Positions 1 to 10,449 of a stretch of DNA of 64,000 nucleotides are shown in pieces. How positions within the stretch are numbered: position 1 is the stretch's first letter; every line of letters begins with the position of its first letter. A model generated the notes under the pieces. The model did not search any database, was not told the origin of the DNA, and saw only the letters and a list, made by a program, of their open reading frames with translations. Source of the stretch: Streptomyces chrestomyceticus JCM 4735 (lineage in GTDB: Bacteria; Actinomycetota; Actinomycetes; Streptomycetales; Streptomycetaceae); the NCBI RefSeq assembly GCF_003865135.1, contig NZ_BHZC01000001.1, positions 7,192,001 through 7,256,000 on the forward strand, in the 5' to 3' direction. The position numbers and the translations under genes are program-made.

Positions 1-191
1 GCGTCCGCCGGGTCGTGCCGCATCAGCTTCTGGAAGAGAACGTAAGCGGCCGGCGCGAGGCTCATGGCGGTACCCGGATGGCCGTTACCGACCTTCTGCA
101 CGGAATCCATGGCCAGGACGCGGACGGTATCGACGGCCCGCTGGTCCAGGTCGGTCCACTCGAAATCTGTGGTGGTCGGCTTGGTGCTCAC
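1..191 (-). CDS. tkt: Transketolase, N-terminal fragment (window edge)
   Basis: This is the first 63 codons of transketolase, the thiamine-diphosphate enzyme of the non-oxidative pentose phosphate pathway; the rest lies outside the window. Read on the minus strand from the GTG at 189-191 it contains the family motifs VDTVRVLAMDSVQ and GHPGTAMSLAP, the latter being the conserved substrate/cofactor-loop region, followed by YVLFQKLMRHDPAD. It is divergent from ctaB, an arrangement I recall from other Streptomyces. Identification is firm; the exact start could shift by a few codons. Confidence 0.92.
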   Translation of the reverse strand, partial: MSTKPTTTDFEWTDLDQRAVDTVRVLAMDSVQKVGNGHPGTAMSLAPAAYVLFQKLMRHDPAD

Positions 192-711
192 CCTGAGTCA
201 GGGCTCCTCTCCACATGTCGAATGCCGGGGACGGTTTGTCCGCCGGGCGTTGTCGAGCCTACCCCTGCAGCTACGGCCGTCTTTTCGACGGAGCGTCGGC
301 AGCTCACCCCGGGAAAACTCGACGCCTTAGGCAACCAATTGAGGACTCCGGGCATTCCCGCCCCGGACGAGACGGCCACCACTCCAGACTGCCGGGCGGT
401 GCCCGCCTTCGCCTCCTGAACGGCGTGAACGGCGGGCGGGGCATCCGCGGAGGCGCGCCCGTGCGAAGCGGCGGCGGGGCCCGGGCGGGCGCGCGGAACC
501 GGGGCACCGCACACGCCGGAACCCGCCGGGGGCAGGGCCCCGGTGGCCCCGGTACCCCCTCAACACGACCCCACCCCCGCGAAGGCCGTCGTATGGCCAA
601 CGTCTAAAGTGGCGTGGTACGCGCAAGCTTCAACCGGGTCTTCACGGCCGGGAACGCTTGCTGGCCTTATCTTCGCGGCGCAAGCCGCTGATGTTACTTC
701 CAGGGGTGTGC
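192..711. promoter_or_regulatory. Divergent intergenic region tkt/ctaB
   Basis: This 520-bp stretch separates the divergent tkt and ctaB genes and must hold both promoters. Open frames across it have no plausible start site or Streptomyces codon pattern, and I see no protein motif. A ribosome binding site AGGGG at 702-706 precedes the ctaB GTG. No clear operator or terminator was found. Confidence 0.5.
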
Positions 712-1662
712 GTGACGGCCGTCGAATCCCGTCCTGCGGGGGTGCTCACTACGAGCCCGCAGGGTTCAGGTCACCGTCCGTTCGGGGCCCGCGTCAAGGC
801 GTTCGTGGCACTGACCAAGCCGCGCGTCATCGAGCTGCTGCTCATGACGACGGTGCCGGTGATGTTCCTGGCGGCCGGCGGGGTGCCCGACCTCTGGCTG
901 GTGCTGGCCACCTGCGTGGGCGGCTATCTCTCCGCCGGCGGCGCGGCCGCGTACAACATGTACATCGACCGCGACATCGACGCCCTGATGGACCGCACCT
1001 CGCAGCGGCCCCTGGTCACCGGAATGGTCTCCCCCCGCGAGTGCCTGGTCTTCGCGACCGCACTGGCCGTCGGCTCGACCGCCTGGTTCTGGTTCCTGGT
1101 CAACCCGCTGTCGGCGATGCTGTCGCTCGGGGCCCTGCTCTTCTACGTCGTCGTCTACACGATGATCCTCAAGCGGCGTACCGCGCAGAACATCGTCTGG
1201 GGCGGCATCGCGGGCTGCATGCCGGTCTTCATCGGCTGGTCCGCGGTGACCAACACCGTCTCCTGGGCCTCGGCCGTCCTCTTCCTCGTCATCTTCTTCT
1301 GGACGCCGCCGCACTACTGGCCGCTGTCCATGAAGGCCAAGGACGACTACGAGCGGGTCGGCGTGCCGATGCTGCCGGTCATCGCGGGCAACAAGGCCGT
1401 GGCGCGGCAGATCGTGGCATATAGCTGGGTGATGGTCCTGGTGTCGCTGCTGCTCCAGCCGCTCGGCTACACCGGCTGGTTCTACACGGTGGTGGCGGTG
1501 CTCTGCGGCGCCTTCTGGCTGAAGGAGGCGCACGCCCTCCAGGCCCGCGCCAAGGCCGGGATCACCGGGCCCAAGCTGAAGGAGATGCGGCTGTTCCACT
1601 GGTCGATCACCTATGTGTCGCTGCTGTTCGTCGCCATCGCCGTGGACCCGTTCCTGCGGTAA
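712..1662 (+). CDS. ctaB: Protohaem IX farnesyltransferase (haem O synthase)
   Basis: A 316-residue integral membrane prenyltransferase of the UbiA family that adds the farnesyl group to haem B, giving haem O for cytochrome oxidase. The signature NMYIDRDID (residues 82-90) followed by MDR is the Asp-rich Mg-diphosphate site, and [12 protein letters not shown] is characteristic of the haem O branch. Seven to nine hydrophobic segments follow one another. I chose the GTG at 712 because AGGGG lies 5 nt upstream; an in-frame GTG at 706 is possible. The next step, haem A synthase, is ctaA at 3351-4379. Length is normal. Confidence 0.95.
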   Translation: MTAVESRPAGVLTTSPQGSGHRPFGARVKAFVALTKPRVIELLLMTTVPVMFLAAGGVPDLWLVLATCVGGYLSAGGAAAYNMYIDRDIDALMDRTSQRPLVTGMVSPRECLVFATALAVGSTAWFWFLVNPLSAMLSLGALLFYVVVYTMILKRRTAQNIVWGGIAGCMPVFIGWSAVTNTVSWASAVLFLVIFFWTPPHYWPLSMKAKDDYERVGVPMLPVIAGNKAVARQIVAYSWVMVLVSLLLQPLGYTGWFYTVVAVLCGAFWLKEAHALQARAKAGITGPKLKEMRLFHWSITYVSLLFVAIAVDPFLR

Positions 1663-1808
1663 GGGCAGCTTCCGCCGAGAGTTCTCCGCCGGGCCCGTCA
1701 CGATCCGTTCGTGGCGGGCCCGCGGCGTGTGCGCGGTGCCCCGGACGGCTCTTCCGTCGCCCCGGACGGCCCTTCCGTCGCCGATTACCGGCGGGTAGCA
1801 TCCTGTCC

Positions 1809-2192
1809 ATGGCAGACACACAGCAGGCGGACGCGGTGGACGAGCAGGCCGGCGGGCAGCCCGCGCCGGGCCGGACGGACAAGCGGGCCGAGCGGCGGAC
1901 CGCCCGGCTGGCCAAGGAGATCGCGGCCTTCGCCGCCTCCCACGGCGGCAGCGCCGACGGCCAGCTCGCCCACATCGCCCGCGGCAGCGTCCGGATCGCG
2001 CTGGTCGGCGCCGACGGCCAGTGGGGCAACCTCGTCGCCGGGACACAGGACGTCGCGCGGGCCGCGGCCGAGCGGGCCGGCGTCACCCTGCACGACGATT
2101 TCGACGGCGACCTCGCGGCCAAGGTGCGCACCGGTCCGTACGAATGGTCGCGGATGGCGGGCATCCAGGTGGGTGGCCCGGCCAACCCCTGA
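1809..2192 (+). CDS. Conserved hypothetical protein, 127 aa
   Basis: A small soluble protein with a charged, repetitive N-terminus (residues 1-40, rich in Arg, Ala, Asp and Gln) and a folded-looking C-terminal half (HIARGSVRIALVGADGQWG, then a DDFDGDLAAKVRTGPYEWSRM stretch). I do not recognise a domain. It lies between ctaB and the amidohydrolase, all in one direction, in a neighbourhood I associate with cytochrome oxidase assembly in Streptomyces. Codon use is typical of a real gene. No function is assigned. Confidence 0.8.
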   Translation: MADTQQADAVDEQAGGQPAPGRTDKRAERRTARLAKEIAAFAASHGGSADGQLAHIARGSVRIALVGADGQWGNLVAGTQDVARAAAERAGVTLHDDFDGDLAAKVRTGPYEWSRMAGIQVGGPANP

Positions 2193-2331
2193 AGCCGCGG
2201 CCGGGCCCGGCCCGCTACCTGACGACCGCGTCGTCCGTTGAGCCCACCAGGGGCGGCGTCCGTGCCGCGCCGGGTGGGCTTTCGGCGCCGCGGGCGCCTG
2301 CGGCTCCGACGGCTTCGGCGAGGAGGGGCGG

Positions 2332-3387
2332 ATGGACCGACTGCCACCGCTCGTGGACCAGCACAGCCACGGCGCGCTCCACGGGGACCTGGGACTCGGC
2401 GCCTTCGAGGCGCATCTGGCCGCCGCCTCCGGCGGCCACGGCCCGGCACCCGCCGGCACCACCTTCTTCGACAGTTGGACCGGCCTCGGCGTACGCCGCT
2501 GGTGCCCGCCGCTGCTCGGCCTGGAGGCGCACTGCCCGCCCGCCCGCTACCTCGCCCGCAGACGGGAGCTGGGCACCTTCCACGCGAGCCGCCTGCTGCT
2601 GCGCGGCGCCGGCATCGGCACGTTCCTGCTGGAGACCGGCGCCCCCAGCGAGCTGACCACGGCCGGTGAGCTGGCGGCCGCCGCCGAGGCCCGCGCCCAC
2701 GAGGTCGTACGGCTGGAACCGCTCGCCGAGCAGATCGCGGACACCTCCGGCAGCGTCGACTCCTTCATCGGCTACACGGCCGAAGCGATCTACGCCGCCG
2801 CCCAGGACGCCACCGCCTTCGCCTCCGGCGCCCCCTTCTGCGAGGGCCGCGCCCCCGAGGCGGGCGAGGTGCGGCGGGCGGCCGAACGGTGGCTGCGGGG
2901 CCGCAGGCCGGGGGATCGGCTGGCCGAGCCGTCGCTGCTGCGGCACCTGCTGTGGAGCGCGGTCGCCACCGGCGTGCCCGTACAACTGCACGGTCCCGAC
3001 CCGCTGCCGCTGGCGGGGTTCTTGCAGGCCACCACCGGTATCGGTACGGATCTGGTGCTGCTGCCCCGGCCGCCGCACCACCGCCGCGCGGCGGAGCTGG
3101 CCGCCGTCCATCCACACGTCTATGCGGACGCCGGGCCGGACCCCGAGGAAACGCTCAGGCAGGCCCCGTTCGGCAAGCTGCTGTTCTCCACGGGGGCGCG
3201 GGCGCTGCCCGAGCTGTACGTGACGGGCGCGCGCTTCTTCGTACGGGCCGTCGAGCGGGTCGTACGGGAGTGGACGGAGGAGGGCATGTGCGCGCGGGCG
3301 GACGCGGAGCGGATCACCGCCATGGTCGCGTCCGGGACCGCGCGCCGCGTCTACCGGCTGGAGGCGGAGGTGCCGGCGGCCGGCTGA
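2332..3387 (+). CDS. Amidohydrolase-like (TIM-barrel) protein
   Basis: A 351-residue protein that resembles metal-dependent amidohydrolases of the FluG N-terminal type. It opens with DQHSH (H11, H13), matching the HxH metal motif at the end of strand 1. PVQLHG near residue 222 resembles the strand-5 His. The segment LLFSTGARALPELYVTGARFF aligns with the family's FGSDA...LPE motif, but the metal-binding Asp is replaced by Thr-Gly. Catalytic activity is therefore uncertain. GGAGGGG at about 2321-2327 supports the ATG. Its last 37 bp overlap the 3' end of the convergent ctaA gene. Confidence 0.75.
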   Translation: MDRLPPLVDQHSHGALHGDLGLGAFEAHLAAASGGHGPAPAGTTFFDSWTGLGVRRWCPPLLGLEAHCPPARYLARRRELGTFHASRLLLRGAGIGTFLLETGAPSELTTAGELAAAAEARAHEVVRLEPLAEQIADTSGSVDSFIGYTAEAIYAAAQDATAFASGAPFCEGRAPEAGEVRRAAERWLRGRRPGDRLAEPSLLRHLLWSAVATGVPVQLHGPDPLPLAGFLQATTGIGTDLVLLPRPPHHRRAAELAAVHPHVYADAGPDPEETLRQAPFGKLLFSTGARALPELYVTGARFFVRAVERVVREWTEEGMCARADAERITAMVASGTARRVYRLEAEVPAAG

Positions 3388-4379
3388 GGTTCGGCGGGAG
3401 CGGGCACCTCGGCGCCCGCGGCCGGAGCGGTGCCGACGCCGTCGGGGGAGTCGGCCGGTACGGGACCGCGGTCGCGCAGCGCGAGGTAGATCCGCAGTAC
3501 GCAGATCCACACCAGCGTCGAGACCAGCATGTGCAGGCCGACGACGATCTCCGGCAGGCCCGCGAAGTACTGGATGTAACCGATGACGCCCTGGAGCAGG
3601 ATGCAGCCGAACAGCTCCAGCATCATGCGGCGCGGCGCGGCCGGTGCCTTGACGGCGCGCAGCGTGAACCACAGGGCCACGGACAGGCCGACGACGATGT
3701 AGACGAAGTCGACGTGCAACTGGGTGATCTCGTGCCAGTCCACCGGGATGCGGTGGACCTTCTTGGCGTCGCCCGCGTGCGGCCCGGCGCCGGTGACGAC
3801 CGTGCCGATGACGGTGAGGACGCCGGTCGCCAGGACCAGCAGCCCGGCGAGCTGGCGCACCGGGCGGGCGACCAGGTCGCGCGGCTCCTCGTCGCCCTCG
3901 GCGGCGCGGCGCCAGGCCAGCACGGAGACCGTGAGCAGGGCGGTGGTGAGGAGGAAGTGCGCGGCGACCAGGTACGGGTTCAGGCCGGTCAGGACGACGA
4001 TGCCGCCCCAGACGGCGTTGCCCATGACGATCCAGAACATCGCCCAGCCGAGGCGGGTGAGCGAGCGGCGCCGGGGCGCGCGCGCCCGGGCCGCGATGAT
4101 GAACACGCCGATGAACGCGCACAGCACGTATGTCAGCAGCCGGTTGCCGAACTCGATGAGGCCGTTGATGCCCATCGCGGAGGTCGGCGTCAGGCTGTCC
4201 GGGGTGCACTTGGGCCAGGTCGAGCAGCCCAGCCCGGACTGGGTGAGCCGGACGGCGCCGCCGGTCACGACGATGACGACGGACATCACGACGGTGGCCA
4301 GCGCGGCCCGCCGTACGAAGGCGGCGCTCGGCTGCCAGCGGCGCGCGATCAGCTCAAAGGGGTTCCACGTGTTCGGCAC
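3351..4379 (-). CDS. ctaA: Haem A synthase (COX15/CtaA family)
   Basis: A 342-residue polytopic membrane protein converting haem O to haem A for aa3-type cytochrome oxidase. It shows the family's repeated four-helix bundles with haem-ligand histidines: TGGAVRLTQSGLGCSTWPKC near the N-terminus, LIEFGNRLLTY, the HFLLTTALL helix, ITQLHVDFVYIVVG, and GLHMLVSTLVW in the second half. The C-terminus is a Pro/Ala-rich hydrophilic tail of about 40 residues. It overlaps the convergent amidohydrolase by 37 bp. It lies upstream of and in the same direction as the ABC exporter genes, but a gap of about 230 bp with no shared signals separates function. Confidence 0.93.
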   Translation of the reverse strand: MPNTWNPFELIARRWQPSAAFVRRAALATVVMSVVIVVTGGAVRLTQSGLGCSTWPKCTPDSLTPTSAMGINGLIEFGNRLLTYVLCAFIGVFIIAARARAPRRRSLTRLGWAMFWIVMGNAVWGGIVVLTGLNPYLVAAHFLLTTALLTVSVLAWRRAAEGDEEPRDLVARPVRQLAGLLVLATGVLTVIGTVVTGAGPHAGDAKKVHRIPVDWHEITQLHVDFVYIVVGLSVALWFTLRAVKAPAAPRRMMLELFGCILLQGVIGYIQYFAGLPEIVVGLHMLVSTLVWICVLRIYLALRDRGPVPADSPDGVGTAPAAGAEVPAPAEPQPAAGTSASSR

Positions 4380-4477
4380 GCAGCCATCGTAGGCGGCGGC
4401 TTGTGCAAAGTTTCACGAGGGGGTGGGCAACGCGCGGGCCGATCACGTACCCGCAGGTCACACCCGTACCCGGCGGC

Positions 4478-5280
4478 CTACTCCCAGCGGAAGAACTTGG
4501 CCGCCGCGCCCAGCCCGAGTACCGCCCACACGGCCAGGATGCCGAGGTCGGCCCACGGCATGCCCGCGCCGTGCTGGAGGACGTCCCGCAGGCCGTCCGA
4601 CAGCGCGGAGATCGGCAGCAGGCCGAGCACCGACTGCGCCGCGTCCGGGAACTTGTCCAGCGGCACGATCACACCGCCGCCCACCAGCAGCAGCAGGAAG
4701 ACGAGGTTGGCCGCCGCCAGGGTCGCCTCTGCCTTGAGGGTGCCCGCCATCAGCAGGCCGAGCCCGGAGAACGCCGCCGTACCGAGGACGAGCAGCAGCA
4801 CCACGGCCAGCGGATTGCCGTGCGGGGACCAGCCCAGCACGAACGCGATCACCGTCAGCAGCACGATCTGGAGGATCTCGGTCACCAGCACCGAGCAGGT
4901 CTTCGCCGTCATCAGCGCCCAGCGCGGCAGCGGCGACGCGGCCAGCCGCTTCAGGACGCCGTAGCGGCGCTCGAAGCCGGTCGCGATGGCCTGGCCGGTG
5001 AAGGCGGTGGACATGACGGCCAGCGCCAGGATGCCCGGCGTCAGGAAGTCGACCGCCTTGCCCGCGCCCGTGTCGACGATGTCGACGGCGGAGAACAGCA
5101 CCAGCAGCAGCGTCGGGATGACGACGGTCAGCAGCAGCTGCTCGCCGTTGCGCAGCAGCATCTTCGTTTCGAGGAGAGCCTGCGCGCGGATCATCCGGGG
5201 CAGCGGCGCCGCGCCCGGCCGGGGGGCGAAGGTGCCGGCGGCGCCGGCCGCGCCGTCCCGGTCCGTCGTGCCGGTGGCGG

Positions 5281-5284
<4 letters not shown>
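4478..5284 (-). CDS. ABC-2 type transporter permease
   Basis: A 268-residue membrane subunit of an ABC-2 exporter. After a 35-residue hydrophilic N-terminus (MTATGTTDRDGAAG...) come about six hydrophobic helices, including VVIPTLLLVLFS, LILAL-type and LLLVGGGVIVPLDKFPDA segments. The PLDKFP loop and SALSDGLRDVLQHG are typical of Streptomyces ABC-2 permeases. The ATG overlaps the stop of the upstream ATPase (ATGA, 5281-5284), so the two are translationally coupled and form one exporter. Substrate is unknown; the pair stands next to the suf operon but points away from it. Confidence 0.9.
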
Positions 5285-6243
<959 letters not shown>

Positions 6244-6590
6244 GACCGGCAGTCTACGAAGCGCGGGGGTGCCGGCCGGAGCGGGGGCGAAAAGGTTCCG
6301 GCTCCCACCGCTTCAGGAACCGGAAAAGGCGGACTCGCGCGACAAAAAGTGCGGAGTCCTTCGGGTGGGGGAGCGGAGTGGTCCGGTGCGGTGCGTAGAT
6401 CGTCCGGACCTCGGAACGGGGGTGCGGGGCGGCTCGCGGGCCCCCGCCGGAGCGGGCAAAAGAGCAGCTCACCCGGGGTTTCGGTACACCCGTACGAGGT
6501 CCGGACCGATGCGGCAATTAGGTGACCCTAAGTGATCGAGACCACCGGTCCGTGATCCCACCGAGGGTTGTCTCGGCCTGAGGAATTACG
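6244..6590. promoter_or_regulatory. Divergent intergenic region ABC exporter / suf operon
   Basis: A 347-bp non-coding stretch with no convincing reading frame. It must hold the promoters of the ABC exporter (minus) and the suf operon (plus). A TTGTCT at 6568-6573 with AACAAT at 6592-6597 (18-bp spacing) is a plausible -35/-10 pair for sufR. A TTAGGTGACCCTAA dyad (6518-6531) is another possible protein site. Confidence 0.45.
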
Positions 6591-6604
6591 CAACAATGGC
6601 GTTG
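6591..6604 (+). promoter_or_regulatory. Candidate SufR operator CAAC-N6-GTTG
   Basis: CAAC (6591-6594), six bases, then GTTG (6601-6604) form an exact dyad. From memory, this matches the CAAC-N6-GTTG motif reported for Streptomyces SufR. The last G is also the first base of the sufR GTG start. The site overlaps the presumed -10 and start point, so bound SufR would block its own operon. No Shine-Dalgarno precedes the GTG, suggesting a leaderless transcript. Confidence 0.65.
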
Positions 6605-7452
6605 TGAAATACGCGAGCGAGGAACAGGAAGGCACCGCGGCCCGCCCGGCCGGCGGGCCGGACCGCCCCGCGCCCGCGAGGGCAGCGCGGTCCGCCTCCG
6701 GCGCCGCGCCGCACCACGACGAACAGCAGGGCACGCGCAACCGCGTCGCGCGTTCCATCCTCGACCACGGTCCGTCCACCGCGGCCGAGCTGGCCCTCAG
6801 GCTGGAGCTGACCCAGGCGGCCGTCCGCCGCCACCTCGACACCCTCGTCGCGGAGAACGTGGTCGAGCCCCGCGAGAAGCGCGTCTACGGCGCGCGCACC
6901 CGCGGTCGCCCGGCCAAGGTCTTCGCGCTCACCGACTGCGGCCGGGATGCCTTCGACCAGTCCTACGACCAGCTCGCCGCCGACGCGCTGCGCTGGATCG
7001 CGGAGAGCGCGGGCGGCGGCGAGCTGGGCGAGGCCGCGATCGCGGCGTTCGCCCGCGCCCGCTTCGCCGCGCTGGCCGAGGGCTACCGCGCGAGCGTGGA
7101 GTCCGCGTCCCCCGAAGGACGTACGCAGGCACTTGCCGAGGCGTTGACCGCGGACGGGTACGCTGCTACGGCACGCAGCGCGCCCAGTCATCAGCTAGGT
7201 GAGCAGCTCTGCCAGCACCACTGCCCGGTCGCCCATGTCGCCGAGCAGTTCCCGCAGCTGTGCGAGGCGGAGACCGAGGTCTTCTCCCGCCTGCTGGGGA
7301 CCCATGTGCAACGTCTTGCCACCATCGCCCACGGCGACGGTGTCTGCACGACCTTCGTCCCGAAGGGCCGCGAGGCCGTCGGCAAGACCGCCCACCGCAC
7401 CACCAAGACCACCAATGCTTCTGCAAGCACGGCCGGGAGGAACCCCGCATGA
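6604..7452 (+). CDS. sufR: Fe-S cluster repressor of the suf operon
   Basis: A 282-residue winged-helix regulator. Residues 1-42 are a disordered Ala/Pro-rich leader. Residues 45-105 form the HTH ([20 protein letters not shown]) and wing ([18 protein letters not shown]). The C-terminal half carries four cysteines, C203-x3-C207-x12-C220 and C248, placed like the cluster ligands of SufR. The holo form is expected to repress the suf genes, with loss of the cluster relieving repression. GTG 6604 was chosen because the downstream protein matches the family and the operator abuts it; a TTG at 6568 would add 12 residues. Its stop overlaps sufB (ATGA). Confidence 0.9.
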   Translation: MKYASEEQEGTAARPAGGPDRPAPARAARSASGAAPHHDEQQGTRNRVARSILDHGPSTAAELALRLELTQAAVRRHLDTLVAENVVEPREKRVYGARTRGRPAKVFALTDCGRDAFDQSYDQLAADALRWIAESAGGGELGEAAIAAFARARFAALAEGYRASVESASPEGRTQALAEALTADGYAATARSAPSHQLGEQLCQHHCPVAHVAEQFPQLCEAETEVFSRLLGTHVQRLATIAHGDGVCTTFVPKGREAVGKTAHRTTKTTNASASTAGRNPA

Positions 7453-8870
7453 CTCTCCCCACGGAGACTGCTCACCCTGAGCTTGAGGGCCTGGGCACGT
7501 ACGAATACGGCTGGGCCGACTCCGACGTGGCCGGCGCTTCCGCCAAGCGCGGCCTGTCCGAGGAGGTCGTCCGCGACATCTCGGGCAAGAAGAACGAGCC
7601 CGAGTGGATGCTCAAGCTCCGCCTCAAGGGTCTGAAGCTCTTCGACAAGAAGCCCATGCCGAACTGGGGCTCGGACCTGTCGGGCATCGACTTCGACAAC
7701 ATCAAGTACTTCGTGCGTTCCACGGAGCAGCAGGCCGCCTCCTGGGAGGACCTGCCCGAGGACATCAAGAACACCTACGACAAGCTGGGCATCCCCGAGG
7801 CGGAGAAGCAGCGGCTGGTCGCGGGTGTCGCCGCGCAGTACGAGTCCGAGGTGGTCTACCACCAGATCCGCGAGGACCTGGAGCAGCAGGGCGTCCTGTT
7901 CCTGGACACCGACACCGCGCTCAAGGAGCACCCGGAGCTCTTCAAGGAGTACTTCGGCACGGTGATCCCGGCCGGCGACAACAAGTTCGCCTCGCTGAAC
8001 ACCGCGGTCTGGTCGGGCGGCTCGTTCATCTACGTCCCCAAGGGCGTGCACGTGGACATCCCGCTCCAGGCGTACTTCCGCATCAACACCGAGAACATGG
8101 GTCAGTTCGAGCGGACGCTGATCATCGTCGACGAGGACGCCTACGTCCACTACGTCGAGGGCTGCACGGCCCCGATCTACAAGTCCGACTCGCTGCACTC
8201 CGCGGTCGTCGAGATCATCGTGAAGAAGGGCGGCCGCTGCCGCTACACGACGATCCAGAACTGGTCGAACAACGTCTACAACCTGGTCACCAAGCGCGCC
8301 GTCGCCTACGAGGGCGCGACCATGGAGTGGGTCGACGGCAACATCGGCTCCAAGGTGACGATGAAGTACCCGGCCGTCTACCTGATGGGCGAGCACGCCA
8401 AGGGCGAGACCCTGTCCATCGCCTTCGCGGGCGAGGGCCAGCACCAGGACGCGGGCGCCAAGATGGTCCACATGGCCCCCCGTACGTCCTCCAACATCGT
8501 CTCCAAGTCGGTGGCGCGCGGCGGCGGCCGTACCTCCTACCGCGGTCTGATCGAGATCGGTGAGGGCGCCGAGGGCTCCAAGTCCAACGTGCTGTGCGAC
8601 GCCCTGCTCGTCGACACGATCTCGCGCTCGGACACCTACCCCTACGTGGACGTCCGCGAGGACGACGTCACCATGGGCCACGAGGCGACCGTCTCCAAGG
8701 TCAGCGACGACCAGCTCTTCTACCTGATGGCGCGCGGCCTGTCCGAGGACGAGGCGATGGCGATGATCGTGCGCGGCTTCGTCGAGCCGATCGCCCGCGA
8801 GCTGCCCATGGAGTACGCGCTGGAGCTGAACCGGCTGATCGAGCTGCAGATGGAAGGCGCGGTCGGCTGA
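7449..8870 (+). CDS. sufB: Fe-S cluster scaffold protein SufB
   Basis: A 473-residue SufB, the scaffold on which Fe-S clusters are built in the SufBCD complex. Recognisable stretches are [24 protein letters not shown], the beta-helix core [41 protein letters not shown], and the C-terminal [28 protein letters not shown], which contains the helical SufC-binding region. It is translationally coupled to sufR. Length and all conserved blocks are normal. Confidence 0.97.
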   Translation: MTLPTETAHPELEGLGTYEYGWADSDVAGASAKRGLSEEVVRDISGKKNEPEWMLKLRLKGLKLFDKKPMPNWGSDLSGIDFDNIKYFVRSTEQQAASWEDLPEDIKNTYDKLGIPEAEKQRLVAGVAAQYESEVVYHQIREDLEQQGVLFLDTDTALKEHPELFKEYFGTVIPAGDNKFASLNTAVWSGGSFIYVPKGVHVDIPLQAYFRINTENMGQFERTLIIVDEDAYVHYVEGCTAPIYKSDSLHSAVVEIIVKKGGRCRYTTIQNWSNNVYNLVTKRAVAYEGATMEWVDGNIGSKVTMKYPAVYLMGEHAKGETLSIAFAGEGQHQDAGAKMVHMAPRTSSNIVSKSVARGGGRTSYRGLIEIGEGAEGSKSNVLCDALLVDTISRSDTYPYVDVREDDVTMGHEATVSKVSDDQLFYLMARGLSEDEAMAMIVRGFVEPIARELPMEYALELNRLIELQMEGAVG

Positions 8871-8926
8871 CGCCACCCCGCACGCAGCTACTGAATTCTC
8901 ACGAGGAAGAGAGCACGACGACAGCC

Positions 8927-10111
8927 ATGGCTGAGGCTCAGACAATCCCGGCGGGGTCCACGACCACCGGTTCGATCGCGGTGGCCGCCGAGTCCACCGT
9001 CGCCACCCGGATGAGCGCGCCGCCGTCCTACGACGTCGCGGACTTCCCGGTGCCGCACGGCCGCGAGGAGGAGTGGCGCTTCACCCCCCTCGCGCGCCTG
9101 AAGGGCCTGCACGACGGCACCGCCGTCGCGTCCGGCGCCGACCTGAAGATCGACATCACGGCGCCCGAGGGCGTCACCCACGAGCTCGTCGAGCGCGACG
9201 ACCCGCGGGTCGGCAAGGCCGGCAAGCCCGTCGACCGGATCGCCGCCCAGGCGTACAGCTCCTTCGAGAAGGCGTCCGTCATCACGGTGCCCAAGGAGAC
9301 GGTGCTCACCGAGCCGATCCGCATCGCGGTGCACGGTGAGGGCGGCACGGCCTACGGCCACCAGGTCGTCGAGCTGGGCGCGTTCGCCGAGGCCGTCGTC
9401 GTCATCGACCACACCGGCGACGCGACGCTCGCCGCCAACGTCGACTACCTCATCGGCGACGGCGCCAAGCTGACCGTCGTCTCCGTGCAGGACTGGGACG
9501 ACACCGCCGTCCACGTCGGCCAGCACAACGCGCTGGTCGGCCGGGACGCCGGCTTCAAGTCCGTGGTCGTCACCTTCGGCGGCGACGTGGTCCGGCTGCA
9601 CCCGCGCGTGACCTACGCGGCCCCCGGCGGTGAGGCCGAGTTCTACGGCCTGTACTTCACCGACAACGGCCAGCACCAGGAGCACCGCCTCTTCGTCGAC
9701 CACGAGGCGGCCAACTGCCGCTCCAACGTCGTCTACAAGGGCGCCCTCCAGGGCCAGGACGCGCACGCCGTCTGGATCGGCGACGTGCTCATCCGGGCCG
9801 CCGCCACCGGCACGGACACCTACGAGCTCAACCGCAACCTCGTGCTGACCGACGGCGCGCGGGTCGACTCGGTGCCCAACCTGGAGATCGAGACCGGCGA
9901 GATCGTCGGCGCCGGCCACGCCTCGGCGACCGGCCGCTTCGACGACGAGCAGCTCTTCTACCTGATGGCCCGCGGCATCCCGGCCGACGAGGCCCGCCGG
10001 CTGGTCGTCCGCGGCTTCTTCACCGAACTCGTCCAGCAGATCGGCCTGCCGGACGTCGAGGAGCGCCTGATCGCCAAGATCGAGGCCGAGCTGGAAGCAT
10101 CCGTGGCATGA
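8927..10111 (+). CDS. sufD: Fe-S cluster assembly protein SufD
   Basis: A 394-residue SufD, the partner of SufB in the SufBC2D complex. The N-terminus has the EEEWRFTPLARLKGL block; the beta-helix core ends in the hallmark SNVVYKGALQGQDAHAVWIGDVLI, then NRNLVLTDGARVDSVPNLEIET and the SufC-contact helices [22 protein letters not shown]. The ATG at 8927 follows a GAGGAAGAG ribosome binding site in the 56-bp spacer after sufB. Its stop overlaps the Rieske gene (ATGA at 10108). Confidence 0.96.
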   Translation: MAEAQTIPAGSTTTGSIAVAAESTVATRMSAPPSYDVADFPVPHGREEEWRFTPLARLKGLHDGTAVASGADLKIDITAPEGVTHELVERDDPRVGKAGKPVDRIAAQAYSSFEKASVITVPKETVLTEPIRIAVHGEGGTAYGHQVVELGAFAEAVVVIDHTGDATLAANVDYLIGDGAKLTVVSVQDWDDTAVHVGQHNALVGRDAGFKSVVVTFGGDVVRLHPRVTYAAPGGEAEFYGLYFTDNGQHQEHRLFVDHEAANCRSNVVYKGALQGQDAHAVWIGDVLIRAAATGTDTYELNRNLVLTDGARVDSVPNLEIETGEIVGAGHASATGRFDDEQLFYLMARGIPADEARRLVVRGFFTELVQQIGLPDVEERLIAKIEAELEASVA

Positions 10112-10443
10112 GCCCGGCCTACGTACGCGCCTGCGGGCTGGCCGAGCTGGAGGAGGACAGCCCCAAGCGCGTCGAGATCGACGGCGTGCCGGTCTCCCTC
10201 GTCCGTACCGAGGGGGAGGTGTTCGCGATCAACGACATCTGCTCGCACGCGAACGTCTCCCTGTCCGAGGGCGAGGTGGAGGACTGCTCCATCGAGTGCT
10301 GGCTGCACGGCTCCAGTTTCGACCTGCGTACCGGCAAGCCGTCCGGGCTCCCCGCCACGCAGCCCGTCCCCGTATACCCCGTAAAGATCGAAGGAGAAGG
10401 CGCGGACGCTTCCGTGCTCGTCTCCGTCACCCAGGAGTCCTGA
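10108..10443 (+). CDS. Rieske-type [2Fe-2S] ferredoxin of the suf operon
   Basis: A 111-residue soluble Rieske protein. Cluster ligands are C45-x-H47 (CSHANV) and C64-x2-H67 (CWLHGSSFDL), with the usual GLPATQPVPVYPVKIE C-terminal strand. Small NirD-like Rieske proteins of this kind stand between sufD and sufC in many actinobacteria and probably provide electrons for cluster assembly, though this role is inferred from position. It overlaps sufD by ATGA and is 6 bp from sufC. Confidence 0.92.
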   Translation: MSPAYVRACGLAELEEDSPKRVEIDGVPVSLVRTEGEVFAINDICSHANVSLSEGEVEDCSIECWLHGSSFDLRTGKPSGLPATQPVPVYPVKIEGEGADASVLVSVTQES

Positions 10444-10449
10444 GTCCCC

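Noticed and set aside
2215..4209. A minus-strand open frame of 664 codons and a plus-strand one of 691 codons (2889-4964)
   Set aside because: Both run across the amidohydrolase, ctaA and ABC genes in other frames and give Arg/Ala/Gly-rich sequence without motifs.
7191..8945. A 584-codon minus-strand frame opposite sufB
   Set aside because: It is the antisense of sufR/sufB. It reads as VDD/VLD-rich repeats typical of complementing Streptomyces codons.
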